A stretch of DNA of 64,000 nucleotides from assembly GCA_035633215.1 (NCBI GenBank), contig DASQFI010000037.1:62001-126000 (forward strand). Direction: 5' to 3'. This stretch comes from DASQFI01 sp035633215. GTDB taxonomy: Bacteria; Acidobacteriota; Vicinamibacteria; Vicinamibacterales; SCN-69-37. Shown here in pieces: positions 1 to 8,280 of this stretch (positions within the stretch are counted from its first letter, which is position 1; each line of letters starts with the position of its first letter). The position numbers were made by a program, and so were the translations under genes. A model generated the notes under the pieces. That model was not told the origin of the DNA and did no database searches. It worked only from the letters and a program-made list of their open reading frames with translations.

Positions 1-1
1 T

Positions 2-544
2 GCGCGCCAGATTCTGATCTCGGACACGGTCGGGTTCATCGACCGGCTGCCGCACCAGCTCGTGGCCGCGTTCCATGCGACGCTCGAGGAAGTGGCGGCC
101 GCCGACCTGCTCGTCCACGTGATCGACGCGTCCGCGCCGGATCGCGCCCGCCGCGCCGAAGCCGTGCGGTCGGTGCTGTCCGACGTCGGCGCCGATCGCC
201 TTCCCACGATCGACGTGTTCAACAAGATCGACCTGCTCGCCGAGGGCGAAGCCGAGCGTCTCAGGGCCACCCATGCGGGGGCCGTGATGCTGTCGGCGCA
301 GCGGGGAACCGGCCGCGAGCACCTGCTCGACGTGATTGCCGCGCGCCTGGCGATGGACGCGCAGCGAATGACGCTGCAGCTCGATCGCTCGGTCGAGGCC
401 GACCGGAAGCTGCTGGCCAGCCTCTATCGCCATGCGCGGGTCGTGCGCGTGGACGAAGGCGCCGGCGCCGAGCAGCTGTCGATCGAGGCCGATGTGCCGC
501 GCCGGCTGATGAGCCGGTTCCGGCGCGCGAAGGTGCCGGCGTGA
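2..544 (+). CDS. hflX: GTPase HflX, C-terminal part (gene enters from the left edge)
   Basis: This is the 3' part of the ribosome-associated GTPase HflX, which splits or rescues stalled ribosomes in the cytoplasm. The reading frame is open from base 2. The G3 motif SDTVGFI is at the very start, followed by the family-typical LPHQLVAAFHATLEE. The G4 motif is present as FNKIDL and a G5-like SAQRGTG follows. The N-terminal HflX domain and the P-loop lie outside the window. The last four bases overlap the next gene (ATG-less GTGA junction at 541), so the two are probably co-transcribed. Family assignment is firm; the fragment covers about 180 residues. Confidence 0.93.
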   Translation, partial: ARQILISDTVGFIDRLPHQLVAAFHATLEEVAAADLLVHVIDASAPDRARRAEAVRSVLSDVGADRLPTIDVFNKIDLLAEGEAERLRATHAGAVMLSAQRGTGREHLLDVIAARLAMDAQRMTLQLDRSVEADRKLLASLYRHARVVRVDEGAGAEQLSIEADVPRRLMSRFRRAKVPA

Positions 545-1902
545 CGCGCGTCCTGCGTCACACCATCGCCCTGGCGGTCCTGGTGCTCGCGTCAGCGTGC
601 GCGTCGAACCCGAAGCCGCTGCCCGCGGGGCCGATCACACCGAAGTTTCCCGAGTACCCGCGGCTCGAGATTCCCGCGAATCTCACCGTGGGCCAGGACA
701 TTCACGATCGCCACGAGCAGGCCTGGCGTCGTCTGCAAACGGGCGACCTCAGAAACGCGAATCGAGAGTTCACCGACACGCTCCGGCGGTCGAGCACCTT
801 CTATCCGGCCGAAGCCGGTTTGGGGTTCGTCGCGCTTGCGGGACGCGACTTCAAACAGGCGGCGCAGAGGTTTTCGGCGGCGCTCTTGAAAAACGACCGC
901 TATTTGCCGGCCTGGCTCGGACTGGCTGACGCCGAAGTCGGCCTGGGCCGCGACGCCGAGGCCATTGCGGCGCTCGAGCGCGCGCTCGAACTGGATCCCA
1001 AACGCGAGGCCCTGCGAGGCCGGCTCGAGCTCGTGCGCTTCAAGGAAGTGCAGGCGCTCATCGCCACGGGCCAACGCGCGCGGCAGGCCGGGCGGATGGA
1101 CGAGGCCGAGCGCACGCTCGAACGCGCGCTGACCCTGTCGCCGTCGAGCGCCGTCATCCTCCGCGAGCTGGCGGTGATTGAAACCGCGCGAGGGGCGCTC
1201 GACGCGGCCGAGGAGCACGCCCGCCGGGCGGTGGAGGTCGATCCCAACGACGCCGAGTCGCATGCGGCGCTGGGCGCGGTCCTCGAAGCCCTCGAGCGGT
1301 ATCGTGACGCCGTGGCCGCGTACGGCCGGGCCGTCGCGATCGATCCCCGGCCGGTCTGGCGCGAGCGGAGCACCGCACTGCGCGAGAAGGCCAACCTCAG
1401 CGCGATCCCAGCGGAATTCCGCGAGCTCCCGTCGGCCACGACCGTGTCACGCGCGCAGGTCGCCGCGCTCATCGGCACGCGCCTGGAGGTGTTGATCGAT
1501 CGCGCGCCCAGGCGCGCGACGGGGGTCGCGACCGACGTGCGCAACCACTGGGCGGCGCCCTGGATCCTGCCCGTCCTGCAGGCTGGAATCATGGAGATCC
1601 AGCCGAACCACACGTTCCAGCCGGGCGCCACGGTTCGCCGCGCCGATCTCGCCAGCGTCGTCACCCAGCTCCTGGCCGTGGTCGCCGCCGACCGGCAGAT
1701 CGACCTGACGCGTTGGCGCGCGGCCCGGCCGCGGTTCACCGACCTGCCGGGCACGAACCTCTTCTATAACGCGGCGGCGCTGGCCGTGGCCTCCGGCGCG
1801 ATGGACACCGGCGACGGCGATCGCTTCCTGCCCACCCGGCCGGTCACCGGCGCCGAGCTTCTCGCTGCAATCGACCGCATCGAACAGCTCGCCGGCAGGT
1901 AG
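541..1902 (+). CDS. TPR-repeat lipoprotein with C-terminal SLH-like domain
   Basis: This is a predicted exported lipoprotein of 453 residues. It has a short signal peptide ending in ASAC with the candidate lipid-bearing cysteine at position 20. Residues about 60-290 are helical TPR-type repeats, with typical phrases such as LGRDAEAIAALERALELDP. Residues about 330-450 resemble S-layer homology repeats: NHWAAPWILPVLQAGIM, then RRADLASVV, then FTDLPG with an ASGAM turn. TPR proteins act as scaffolds, and SLH domains usually bind cell-wall or envelope polymers; the function here is inferred only as envelope scaffolding. GTG start overlapping hflX by four bases; the next gene begins 4 bases after the stop. 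Confidence 0.75.
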   Translation: MTRVLRHTIALAVLVLASACASNPKPLPAGPITPKFPEYPRLEIPANLTVGQDIHDRHEQAWRRLQTGDLRNANREFTDTLRRSSTFYPAEAGLGFVALAGRDFKQAAQRFSAALLKNDRYLPAWLGLADAEVGLGRDAEAIAALERALELDPKREALRGRLELVRFKEVQALIATGQRARQAGRMDEAERTLERALTLSPSSAVILRELAVIETARGALDAAEEHARRAVEVDPNDAESHAALGAVLEALERYRDAVAAYGRAVAIDPRPVWRERSTALREKANLSAIPAEFRELPSATTVSRAQVAALIGTRLEVLIDRAPRRATGVATDVRNHWAAPWILPVLQAGIMEIQPNHTFQPGATVRRADLASVVTQLLAVVAADRQIDLTRWRAARPRFTDLPGTNLFYNAAALAVASGAMDTGDGDRFLPTRPVTGAELLAAIDRIEQLAGR

Positions 1903-1905
1903 GCG

Positions 1906-2454
1906 ATGTCCGTCCTCACTGCCGCCAACCAGCTCACGCTGCTGCGCTTGCTGCTCGTCCCGGTGTTTGCGCTGTGCATGCTTTATTCGCGGCCCGGATG
2001 GGCGCTGGTGACGTTCGCGGTGGCCGCCGCGACCGACGCCCTCGACGGCCTCATCGCGCGCCTCACGCGCCAACAGACGACGATTGGCGCGTGGCTGGAC
2101 CCGATGGCCGACAAGCTCTTGCTGGCCACGATGTTCATCACGCTGACCATGCCGAGCCTGGCGCCCGTCGCGCACTTGCCGCTCTGGCTCACCGTGCTGG
2201 TGCTCAGCCGCGACATCGCGATCGTGCTCACGGTCGCGATCGTGAACCTCGCCATCGCGCATCGCACGTTCCGCCCCTCGCTGCTCGGCAAAGCGGCGAC
2301 TGTGATTTACGTCGGGACTGGCGTGGTGACGCTTTACGCGAACTACCAGGGGACAGGGCTGGTGCTGGTGCAGACGTGCGTCTATCTCTCGCTCGCGATC
2401 ACGCTGCTCTCGGGGTTCGAGTATCTCTACCGGATGTCGAGAGGAACGGGATGA
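1906..2454 (+). CDS. CDP-alcohol phosphatidyltransferase (PgsA-like)
   Basis: Integral membrane enzyme of 182 residues that transfers a phosphatidyl group from CDP-diacylglycerol to an alcohol. The family signature D-G-x2-A-R-x8-G-x3-D-x3-D is complete: D44 and D47, G48, A51-R52, G61, D65 and D69. At least four hydrophobic segments surround it. The likely substrate is glycerol-3-phosphate, as in PgsA, but a second and longer PgsA-like protein lies at 42569-43204, so one of the two may use a different alcohol. It is the last gene of the hflX run and faces the UDP-glucuronate decarboxylase gene across a repeat-rich spacer. Confidence 0.85.
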   Translation: MSVLTAANQLTLLRLLLVPVFALCMLYSRPGWALVTFAVAAATDALDGLIARLTRQQTTIGAWLDPMADKLLLATMFITLTMPSLAPVAHLPLWLTVLVLSRDIAIVLTVAIVNLAIAHRTFRPSLLGKAATVIYVGTGVVTLYANYQGTGLVLVQTCVYLSLAITLLSGFEYLYRMSRGTG

Positions 2455-2461
2455 GACGGGT

Positions 2462-2702
2462 CAACTGAAATCTGGAGTCTGCAATCTGAAATCGTCGGGG
2501 AATCTGGGAAGGAGCAATCTGTCATCGAAACCGCTCCGATCGTGTCCGGGACAGGGTTCCGATTGCCGATTCCCCGTACCAGATTCCAGATGTTAGATTC
2601 CAGATAGATTTCCGGATTACAGATAGATTGCAGATTGCTGATTCCCCGATCGCACTTCCAGATTACAGATTCCAGCTTCAAGATTTCAGACGACAATCGG
2701 TA
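2462..2702. repeat. Convergent-gene spacer made of AATCTG/CAGATT word repeats forming a long imperfect inverted repeat
   Basis: The left part repeats AATCTG-type words (CTGAAATCTGGAGTC, GCAATCTGAAATC, GGAATCTGG, CAATCTG). The right part repeats the complementary CAGATT-type words (CCAGATTCCAGATG, AGATTCCAGATAG, GATTACAGATAG, CAGATTACAGATTCC). The outermost arms, near 2466-2493 and 2666-2694, are close reverse complements, so the whole spacer can fold into a long imperfect hairpin between two converging genes. It is much more AT-rich than its neighbours. No open reading frame in it looks like a gene. Confidence 0.7.
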
Positions 2703-2706
2703 GGGA

Positions 2707-3639
2707 TCAAACCCCCATCCTTTTCTTGAAGTAGTCAATCGTCGACGTCAGCCCTTCTTCGAGCGCGATCCTGGGCTCCCAGCCGAGTAGCGTCCGCGCG
2801 CGGGTGATGTCCGGACGCCGCACTTTTGGATCGTCGGTCGGCAGCGGCTTGAAGACAATCCGGCTCTTGGAGCCGGTCATCGAGATGATGAGCTTGGCCA
2901 TGTCCTCGATCGACATCTCGTGCGGATTGCCGATGTTGACCGGGTCCGTCGTTGAGGCGGCCATCAGCTTGCGGATGCCCGCGACGAGATCGCTGATGTA
3001 GCAGAAGCTGCGCGTCTGGGATCCGCTGCCGAAGATCGTCACGTCCTCGCCGCGGAGCGCCTGCGCGATGAACGTCGGCACGGCGCGGCCGTCGTTGATC
3101 CGCATCCGCGGTCCGTACGTGTTGAAAATCCGCACGATGCGCGTGTCGAGGCCATGGTAGCGGTGATAGGCGAACGTCATCGCCTCGGCGAACCGCTTCG
3201 CCTCGTCGTACACGCCGCGCGGGCCGATCGGGTTCACGTTGCCCCAGTACGTCTCTTTCTGCGGGTGTTCGAGCGGGTCGCCGTAGACCTCGGAGGTCGA
3301 GGCGATCACGAATGTCGCCGATTTCGCCTTCGCGAGGCCCAGCGCCTTGTGCGTGCCAAGCGCGCCGACCTTGAGCGTCGGGATCGGCAGCTCGAGATAG
3401 TCGATCGGGCTCGCAGGGCTGGCCCAATGCAGCACGAAGTCCACGGGACCGTCCACGTGGATGTAGTTCGTGACGTCGTGCTTCAGGAAGACGAAGTCGC
3501 GGCCCGTCAGGTGCGCGATGTTGGCCAGGTCACCCGTCAGCAGGTTGTCGATCCCCACGACCGAGTGCCCGTCGTCGAGCAGGGAATCGCAGAGATGGGA
3601 TCCGATGAAGCCGGCCGCGCCGGTGATGACTATGCGCAT
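2707..3639 (-). CDS. uxs: UDP-glucuronate decarboxylase (UDP-xylose synthase)
   Basis: A 310-residue short-chain dehydrogenase/reductase of the UXS type. It would convert UDP-glucuronate to UDP-xylose with bound NAD in the cytoplasm. The dinucleotide-binding motif GAAGFIGSH is at residues 7-15. The UXS-like HDVTN and HWASPASP phrases follow, then STSEVYGDP and the catalytic pair Y144 and K148 in YDEAKR. ARG-rich FNTYGPRMR and FGSGSQTRSF match sugar-nucleotide decarboxylases. It is the last gene of the exopolysaccharide operon. The UDP-glucose dehydrogenase that makes its substrate is encoded divergently at 10637, which supports the assignment. A general UDP-sugar epimerase is the alternative but less likely. 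Confidence 0.85.
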   Translation of the reverse strand: MRIVITGAAGFIGSHLCDSLLDDGHSVVGIDNLLTGDLANIAHLTGRDFVFLKHDVTNYIHVDGPVDFVLHWASPASPIDYLELPIPTLKVGALGTHKALGLAKAKSATFVIASTSEVYGDPLEHPQKETYWGNVNPIGPRGVYDEAKRFAEAMTFAYHRYHGLDTRIVRIFNTYGPRMRINDGRAVPTFIAQALRGEDVTIFGSGSQTRSFCYISDLVAGIRKLMAASTTDPVNIGNPHEMSIEDMAKLIISMTGSKSRIVFKPLPTDDPKVRRPDITRARTLLGWEPRIALEEGLTSTIDYFKKRMGV

Positions 3640-3657
3640 AGGGGTTGGGCTTGCTTG

Positions 3658-3686
3658 CCCGCCGAAGCTCGAAGAGCGAAGGCGGG
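3658..3686. repeat. REP-like hairpin between uxs and the sugar transferase
   Basis: Inverted repeat CCCGCC-GAA-GCTC with a short GAA loop and GAGC-GAA-GGCGGG on the other arm. It lies in the 66-base gap between two genes of the same operon. It has the look of the small dispersed palindromes found between genes in this window and has no T-run, so it is not a convincing terminator. Confidence 0.5.
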
Positions 3687-3705
3687 AGGCTTGGGCCGAA
3701 TCCGA

Positions 3706-5157
3706 TCAGCTGACACTGAGACGGTGCAGCCCCTTCAGGACTGTCAGCCAGATGATCTTGAAGTCGAGCGAGAGGGACCAGTTCTCGATGTAGTACAGGT
3801 CGAACTCGATGCGTTTCTCGAGAGAAGTGTTCCCGCGCCAGCCGTTCACCTGGGCCCAACCCGTGATGCCGGCTTTCACCTTGTGCCGGAGCATGTACTG
3901 CGGGATCTTGTGCTTGAACTGCTCGACGAAAAACGGACGCTCCGGCCGCGGCCCGACCATCGACATGTCGCCGCGGAGGACATTCCAGAACTGCGGCAGT
4001 TCGTCCACGTCCCGGCGGCGCAGCCAGCGGCCGATGGGCGTCGCGCGAGGATCATCCTCCCGCGCCCAGACCGGCCCGGACGCGTCCTCGGCGTCAACGG
4101 GCATCGACCGGAACTTGTAGACGGTGAAGGCTTTGCCGTCCAGTCCCATCCGCTGCTGCCGGTAGAACACCGGGCCCGCCGAGCTGCGCCTGATGAGCAG
4201 CGCGATCACGAGCGCCGGCACCGCGCCGACGAACACGACGCTGGCCGAGAACCCGATGTCCACGGCCCGCTTGAGGACGCTGTTCATGCCGCGAAGCGGC
4301 ACGTCGTTGATGCTGATGATCGGCAGGCCGTCGAGATCTTCCAGCCGCGCCCGGAGCGCGATGAACTGCAGCAGGTCGGGCACGACGTGGATGTTGATGC
4401 ACTCCCGGCTCGCGAACTCGACGACGCTCAGCATCTTCACGTGCTCTTCGATCGGGAGCGCGATGTAGATCTCGTCGATCTTCTCCTGGCCGCAGATCTC
4501 CGGTACCTCGTCGATCGTGCCCAGCACCGGCAGCCCGCGATAGCCGATCGTGTCGGACGATGCCGCGCGATCGTCCACGAACCCGGCGAGCCGGAAGCCC
4601 ATCTCGCTGTGCTCGATGATCCGATCCGCCACCATGCGGCCGAGGTCGCCGCCGCCGACGATCAGCACCCGCCGGAGACCAAGCCCCGCGCGCCAGCGCC
4701 GGCGGAGCAGGCCACGGACGACCTCGCGCGAGGAAAAGGTGAAGAGCACGTTGAGGGTGAGGAAAAACACCCACGCCGGCTGCGAGACCGCCAGATATCC
4801 GAGATCGCGCTGCGCGGGATCGACCCAGTACTCCCGGACATAGAGCGTGCCGATGACGCCGCCGATACTCGCGAGGATGCTGCCGACGAGCACCGCGAAG
4901 AAATCGTCCACACGCGTCCGGCCGCGGCGAAGGCGATAGATCCCCTGCACGTGGAACGCGAGCGGCACCATGACCGCGAGGACCGGAACCAGGATCAGGT
5001 AGTGGCCGAACGGCGGCTGGCCCTTGGTGATGGGCACGACGTTGGCGAAGCCCGATTCGAATCGAATGTAGTAGGCGAGGATGAACGCGGCCGCCGCCGA
5101 GCAGGCATCGGCGACGACGTGAATGGCGACGAGCAGCCGGTTATAGCGTCTCAGCAT
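3706..5157 (-). CDS. Polyprenyl-phosphate hexose-1-phosphate transferase (exopolysaccharide initiating enzyme)
   Basis: A 483-residue membrane enzyme of the WcaJ/WbaP type. It transfers a sugar-1-phosphate from a UDP-sugar to undecaprenyl phosphate and so starts repeat-unit assembly. Residues 1-130 hold about five membrane segments. A nucleotide-binding-like module with VLIVGGGDLGRMVADRI follows near residue 150. The C-terminal bacterial sugar transferase domain starts with KRAVDIGFSAS and contains VYKFRSM, RRDVDELPQFWNVLRGDMS, GPRPERP and KAGITGWAQVNG. Full length for the family. Its start overlaps the stop of the upstream glycosyltransferase gene by 7 bases, which indicates one operon. Confidence 0.92.
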   Translation of the reverse strand: MLRRYNRLLVAIHVVADACSAAAAFILAYYIRFESGFANVVPITKGQPPFGHYLILVPVLAVMVPLAFHVQGIYRLRRGRTRVDDFFAVLVGSILASIGGVIGTLYVREYWVDPAQRDLGYLAVSQPAWVFFLTLNVLFTFSSREVVRGLLRRRWRAGLGLRRVLIVGGGDLGRMVADRIIEHSEMGFRLAGFVDDRAASSDTIGYRGLPVLGTIDEVPEICGQEKIDEIYIALPIEEHVKMLSVVEFASRECINIHVVPDLLQFIALRARLEDLDGLPIISINDVPLRGMNSVLKRAVDIGFSASVVFVGAVPALVIALLIRRSSAGPVFYRQQRMGLDGKAFTVYKFRSMPVDAEDASGPVWAREDDPRATPIGRWLRRRDVDELPQFWNVLRGDMSMVGPRPERPFFVEQFKHKIPQYMLRHKVKAGITGWAQVNGWRGNTSLEKRIEFDLYYIENWSLSLDFKIIWLTVLKGLHRLSVS

Positions 5158-6326
5158 CCGGTGTGTGCCGTGCAGGTCTCGGTGACGAGCGAGGCAAACT
5201 CCGACTCGAAGCGCTCACGCCCAAAGATTTCGGCTCTGGCCCGGATGGCCGACAGGTCGAAGGCCCGCCGGCCGGCTTCGGACAGCGCCTCGGCAAAGGC
5301 TTCGGGCGTGTCCCGGTCCACGAGGACGCCAGTCACGTCAGGGACGACCGTCTCGCACGCGCCGCCCCGTCCGAGCGCCACCACCGGCCGGCCACAGGCG
5401 TGAGCTTCGACCGGGACGATGCCGAAGTCCTCCTCGCCTGGCAGCACAACCGCCTTGGCGCGGCGATAGGCATCCCTGAGGGCCTCGTTGTCCAGGTCGC
5501 CCAGGAACTCGACGCCGGGCCCCGCCAGGGTCCGCAGCCGGCCCAGCTCGGGCCCGGTGCCGACGATCTTCAGGGGCACTCCCAGCCGCATGGCGGCCAG
5601 AATGGCCACGTCCACTCGCTTGTAGGGCACCAGGGCTGAGACCACGAGGAAATACGCTTCGGGCGCGGCACCGCTCGGTGTGAAAAACGCAGTATCGACC
5701 GGCGGGTGGAGTACCGAGGCCTGCCGATTATAGTACCGCGCGATCCGGCCGGCAACGAAACGGGAATTGGCGACGAACCGGTGCACCCGGTGCGCCGTGG
5801 CGCGATCCCACCTGGCGAGCCAGGCCATGACACGCCTCAGCACGGCGTGTTGCACGGCCCCCACGCGCTCCCGCCCAAAGTAGTTGTCGAAGTGGTCCCA
5901 CGCATACCGCATGGGCGTGTGGCAGTAGCAGATGTGGATCGCCCGCCCGGTTGGAACGACGGCCTTCGCCGCGCAGTGACTCGTCGAGATCACCAGATCG
6001 GCGTCGTCCAGATCGAACATCTCGATGGCGGCCGGGAAGAGCGGCAGGTAGTGGCGGTAGAACCGCGCCGGACGCGGCAGGCCCTGGACGAAGGACGTCC
6101 GAATCGAATGCCGTTCGATCAACTCCGACACCGAGCCGCGCGTGTGGACGAGCGTGAGGATGGGGGCGTCCGGGAAGAGGCGGCAGAGCGACTCCAGCAC
6201 TTTCTCGCCGCCGCGCATGCCGGTCAGCCAGTCGTGCACGAGCACGACCCGCTTCGGCTGGTTGCCGGCGGCGCCCGGCCGGGGCAACGTCGACGCGCCT
6301 GCCCGCGCCGTCGAAGGGTCAGACAT
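5151..6326 (-). CDS. Glycosyltransferase family 4
   Basis: A 391-residue GT-B fold glycosyltransferase, presumably adding a sugar to the lipid-linked repeat unit on the cytoplasmic face. The acceptor-side motif WLTGMRGGEKVLESL is near the N-terminus. The GT4 E-x7-E signature is in EEDFGIVPVEA, followed by ACGRPVVALGRGGACETVV. The longer open frame reaching 6476 is rejected because it runs over the next gene; ATG at 6326 overlaps that gene's stop by 8 bases. Donor and acceptor cannot be read from sequence. The neighbouring decarboxylase and Ugd make UDP-xylose or UDP-glucuronate possible donors somewhere in this operon. Confidence 0.88.
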   Translation of the reverse strand: MSDPSTARAGASTLPRPGAAGNQPKRVVLVHDWLTGMRGGEKVLESLCRLFPDAPILTLVHTRGSVSELIERHSIRTSFVQGLPRPARFYRHYLPLFPAAIEMFDLDDADLVISTSHCAAKAVVPTGRAIHICYCHTPMRYAWDHFDNYFGRERVGAVQHAVLRRVMAWLARWDRATAHRVHRFVANSRFVAGRIARYYNRQASVLHPPVDTAFFTPSGAAPEAYFLVVSALVPYKRVDVAILAAMRLGVPLKIVGTGPELGRLRTLAGPGVEFLGDLDNEALRDAYRRAKAVVLPGEEDFGIVPVEAHACGRPVVALGRGGACETVVPDVTGVLVDRDTPEAFAEALSEAGRRAFDLSAIRARAEIFGRERFESEFASLVTETCTAHTGC

Positions 6327-7458
6327 GCGCGACCGCGCCGCAGAGCTCGGCGTAGACCTCCCGGACCCTCGCGACCGACCGTTTCCAGGAAAACGCCTTG
6401 ACCCGCTCGTGGCCGCGAGCGACCAGACTCGCGCGCAGCGCGTCGTCGCCGAGCACGCGTGCCATGGCGTCGGCAATCGCGCCGGCGTCCATCGGATCGA
6501 TCAGGAGCGCGGCATCGCCGACCACCTCGGGCAGCGACGAGACGTTCGACGTCACGACCGGCGTGCCGGCGGCCATCGCCTCGAGCGGCGGCAGACCGAA
6601 GCCCTCGTAGAGCGACGGGAAGACGAAGACCGACGCGAGCTCGTAGAGCACCGCCAGCGTCTGGTCCGGCACGAATCCGAGGAACCGGACGTGCTTGTGC
6701 AGCTGAAAACGATGGGTGAGGCGTCGCAGATTCGGATACTTCGAGATCTCGTCGCCGATGATCAGCAGCTTGACGTGCTCGAACCCGCGCGGCCGGAGCA
6801 TCGAGTACGCCTCGATCAGCCGGTCCACGTTCTTGTGCGGCTTGATGTTGCCCGTGTAGAGGATGAACGGCGACGTCAACTGATAGCGCTCGCGCACCCT
6901 GGCGACATCTTCCGGCGTCGGCGGTTTTTCGAGCCGCTCGTCGAGCGCGTTGTAGATGACTTCGACCTTCGACGCGGGCACGTTCAGGTACTTGAGGATG
7001 TCGTCCTTCGACGCATTCGAGACCGTGAGGACGCGCCGGGCGCGTCTGGCGGCCAGGGTCATGACCGTCCGCGCGTAGAGCAGCGCCGCGCGATTCGGCA
7101 GGTACTGCGGAAACCGGAGGTGAATGCAGTCGTGGATCGTCACGACGTAGGGACACGTCATGAGCGGCGAGACGACGTAGTGCGGCGCGTGGAAGAGGTC
7201 GACGCGGGATCGCGCCACCGAGAGCGGCACGGTGAGCTGCTCGCGAAGCGAGTAGTGGCCCGAGGTTTCAGTGATGGGATTGAACCGCTGCCCGAGACCT
7301 CGAATGAACTCGGCGTCGTCCCGGCGGCAGAGGAGCAGGTATTGGTCGTCGCCATCCTGGCGCGACAGCTCGCGCAGCAGGTTCCGCACGTAAGTGCCGA
7401 TGCCGTAGTCGTGCAGCTTGCGGGCGTCGATGGCAATCCGCAACAGGCGCTCCGGCAA
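6319..7458 (-). CDS. Glycosyltransferase family 4 (mannosyltransferase-like)
   Basis: A 379-residue GT-B glycosyltransferase. The N-terminus IAIDARKLHDYGIGTYVRNLL is of the type seen in many exopolysaccharide mannosyltransferases. The C-terminal half carries YTGNIKPHKNVDRLI, FLGFVPDQ, and the E-x7-E motif in YEGFGLPPLEAMAAGTPVV, then SLPEVVGDAALLIDP. The first usable codon is a TTG at 7458, just 3 bases after the stop of the upstream GT2 gene. An internal start is possible, but the IAIDAR strand is normally at the very N-terminus, which supports the TTG. Part of the same minus-strand operon; sugar specificity unknown. Confidence 0.88.
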   Translation of the reverse strand: MPERLLRIAIDARKLHDYGIGTYVRNLLRELSRQDGDDQYLLLCRRDDAEFIRGLGQRFNPITETSGHYSLREQLTVPLSVARSRVDLFHAPHYVVSPLMTCPYVVTIHDCIHLRFPQYLPNRAALLYARTVMTLAARRARRVLTVSNASKDDILKYLNVPASKVEVIYNALDERLEKPPTPEDVARVRERYQLTSPFILYTGNIKPHKNVDRLIEAYSMLRPRGFEHVKLLIIGDEISKYPNLRRLTHRFQLHKHVRFLGFVPDQTLAVLYELASVFVFPSLYEGFGLPPLEAMAAGTPVVTSNVSSLPEVVGDAALLIDPMDAGAIADAMARVLGDDALRASLVARGHERVKAFSWKRSVARVREVYAELCGAVAHV

Positions 7459-7461
7459 ATT

Positions 7462-8280
7462 CTATCGAATTGCCCGGCCCCGGAGCCGCAGCCACAGCCG
7501 CAGCCAGGGCGCCCAGGTCGGGTGATGTTTTTCGTAGAACGCGACGTGGCTGTGGTCGTAGTGGGATGGGCCCGCGCCAGCCGCCCGCACGGAACGGCCA
7601 CCGAGGTGCGTTACCGTCGACACCGGCGTGAAGAGAATCCGGCCCCCGCGCGCGCGGAGCGCGGCGCAGAAATCGACGTCCTCCTCGTACATGAAGTACC
7701 GCTCGTCGAGCAGGCCAGCTTCGACGGCGGCGTCTCGCTTCGTGAGGAGGCAGGCGCCGCTGACCCAGTCCACTTCGCGCTCGCCGGACACCAGCTGTTC
7801 GACAACGACGCGCGCCGCCGCGTCTCGACGGGAGGCGCGACGCACGCGCCGCCGCTGCTGGAATTCGGCGACGGGCGTGAGCATCGGACCATACGAGAGC
7901 TCAGGCCACCCCTCGCCATCGACCAGCTTCGGGCCGGCGGCCGTCGCCCCGCTCGCGAGCAGACGGTCGACCAGCCGGTCAATCGAGAGCGGCGGTACGA
8001 TCGTGTCGCTGTTCAGCAGGAGGACCAGCGGCGCCGTCGTTCTCTCGAACCCGGCGTTGTTGGCCGCCGCAAACCCGGCGTTCCGATCGAGCGCGACCAC
8101 GTCGACGGACGGCCAGCCGGCGCGGACGGCATCGACGCTGCCGTCGGATGATGCGTTGTCCACGACGATGATCCGCCCAAGATCCCGGGGCCGATGGCTG
8201 TGCAGCGACTCCATGCAGGCAAGGAGATCGGCGCGCGTGTTGTAGCTGACGACGATGATGTCGAGCTCGGACGGCGTCAC
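7462..8280 (-). CDS. Glycosyltransferase family 2 (rhamnosyltransferase-like)
   Basis: A 272-residue GT-A fold glycosyltransferase. It opens with LDIIVVSYNTR. VDNASSDGSVDAV follows, then the metal-binding LLNSDT, and WVSGACLLTKRDA and FMYEEDVDFCAALRARG. The last phrases are typical of dTDP-rhamnosyltransferase relatives. I place the start at GTG 8280, which overlaps the stop of the upstream GT4 gene (GTGA, 4 bases). The longer open frame to 9009 is an out-of-frame shadow of that GT4 gene. Cytoplasmic or membrane-peripheral, acting in repeat-unit synthesis. Confidence 0.87.
   Translation of the reverse strand: MTPSELDIIVVSYNTRADLLACMESLHSHRPRDLGRIIVVDNASSDGSVDAVRAGWPSVDVVALDRNAGFAAANNAGFERTTAPLVLLLNSDTIVPPLSIDRLVDRLLASGATAAGPKLVDGEGWPELSYGPMLTPVAEFQQRRRVRRASRRDAAARVVVEQLVSGEREVDWVSGACLLTKRDAAVEAGLLDERYFMYEEDVDFCAALRARGGRILFTPVSTVTHLGGRSVRAAGAGPSHYDHSHVAFYEKHHPTWAPWLRLWLRLRGRAIR

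Noticed and set aside
3154..5403. A 749-residue plus-strand frame
   Set aside because: It lies opposite the decarboxylase and sugar transferase genes and has the composition of a GC-rich shadow frame with no domain.
6142..8151. A 669-residue plus-strand frame
   Set aside because: Antisense to three convincing glycosyltransferases; no recognisable motif.
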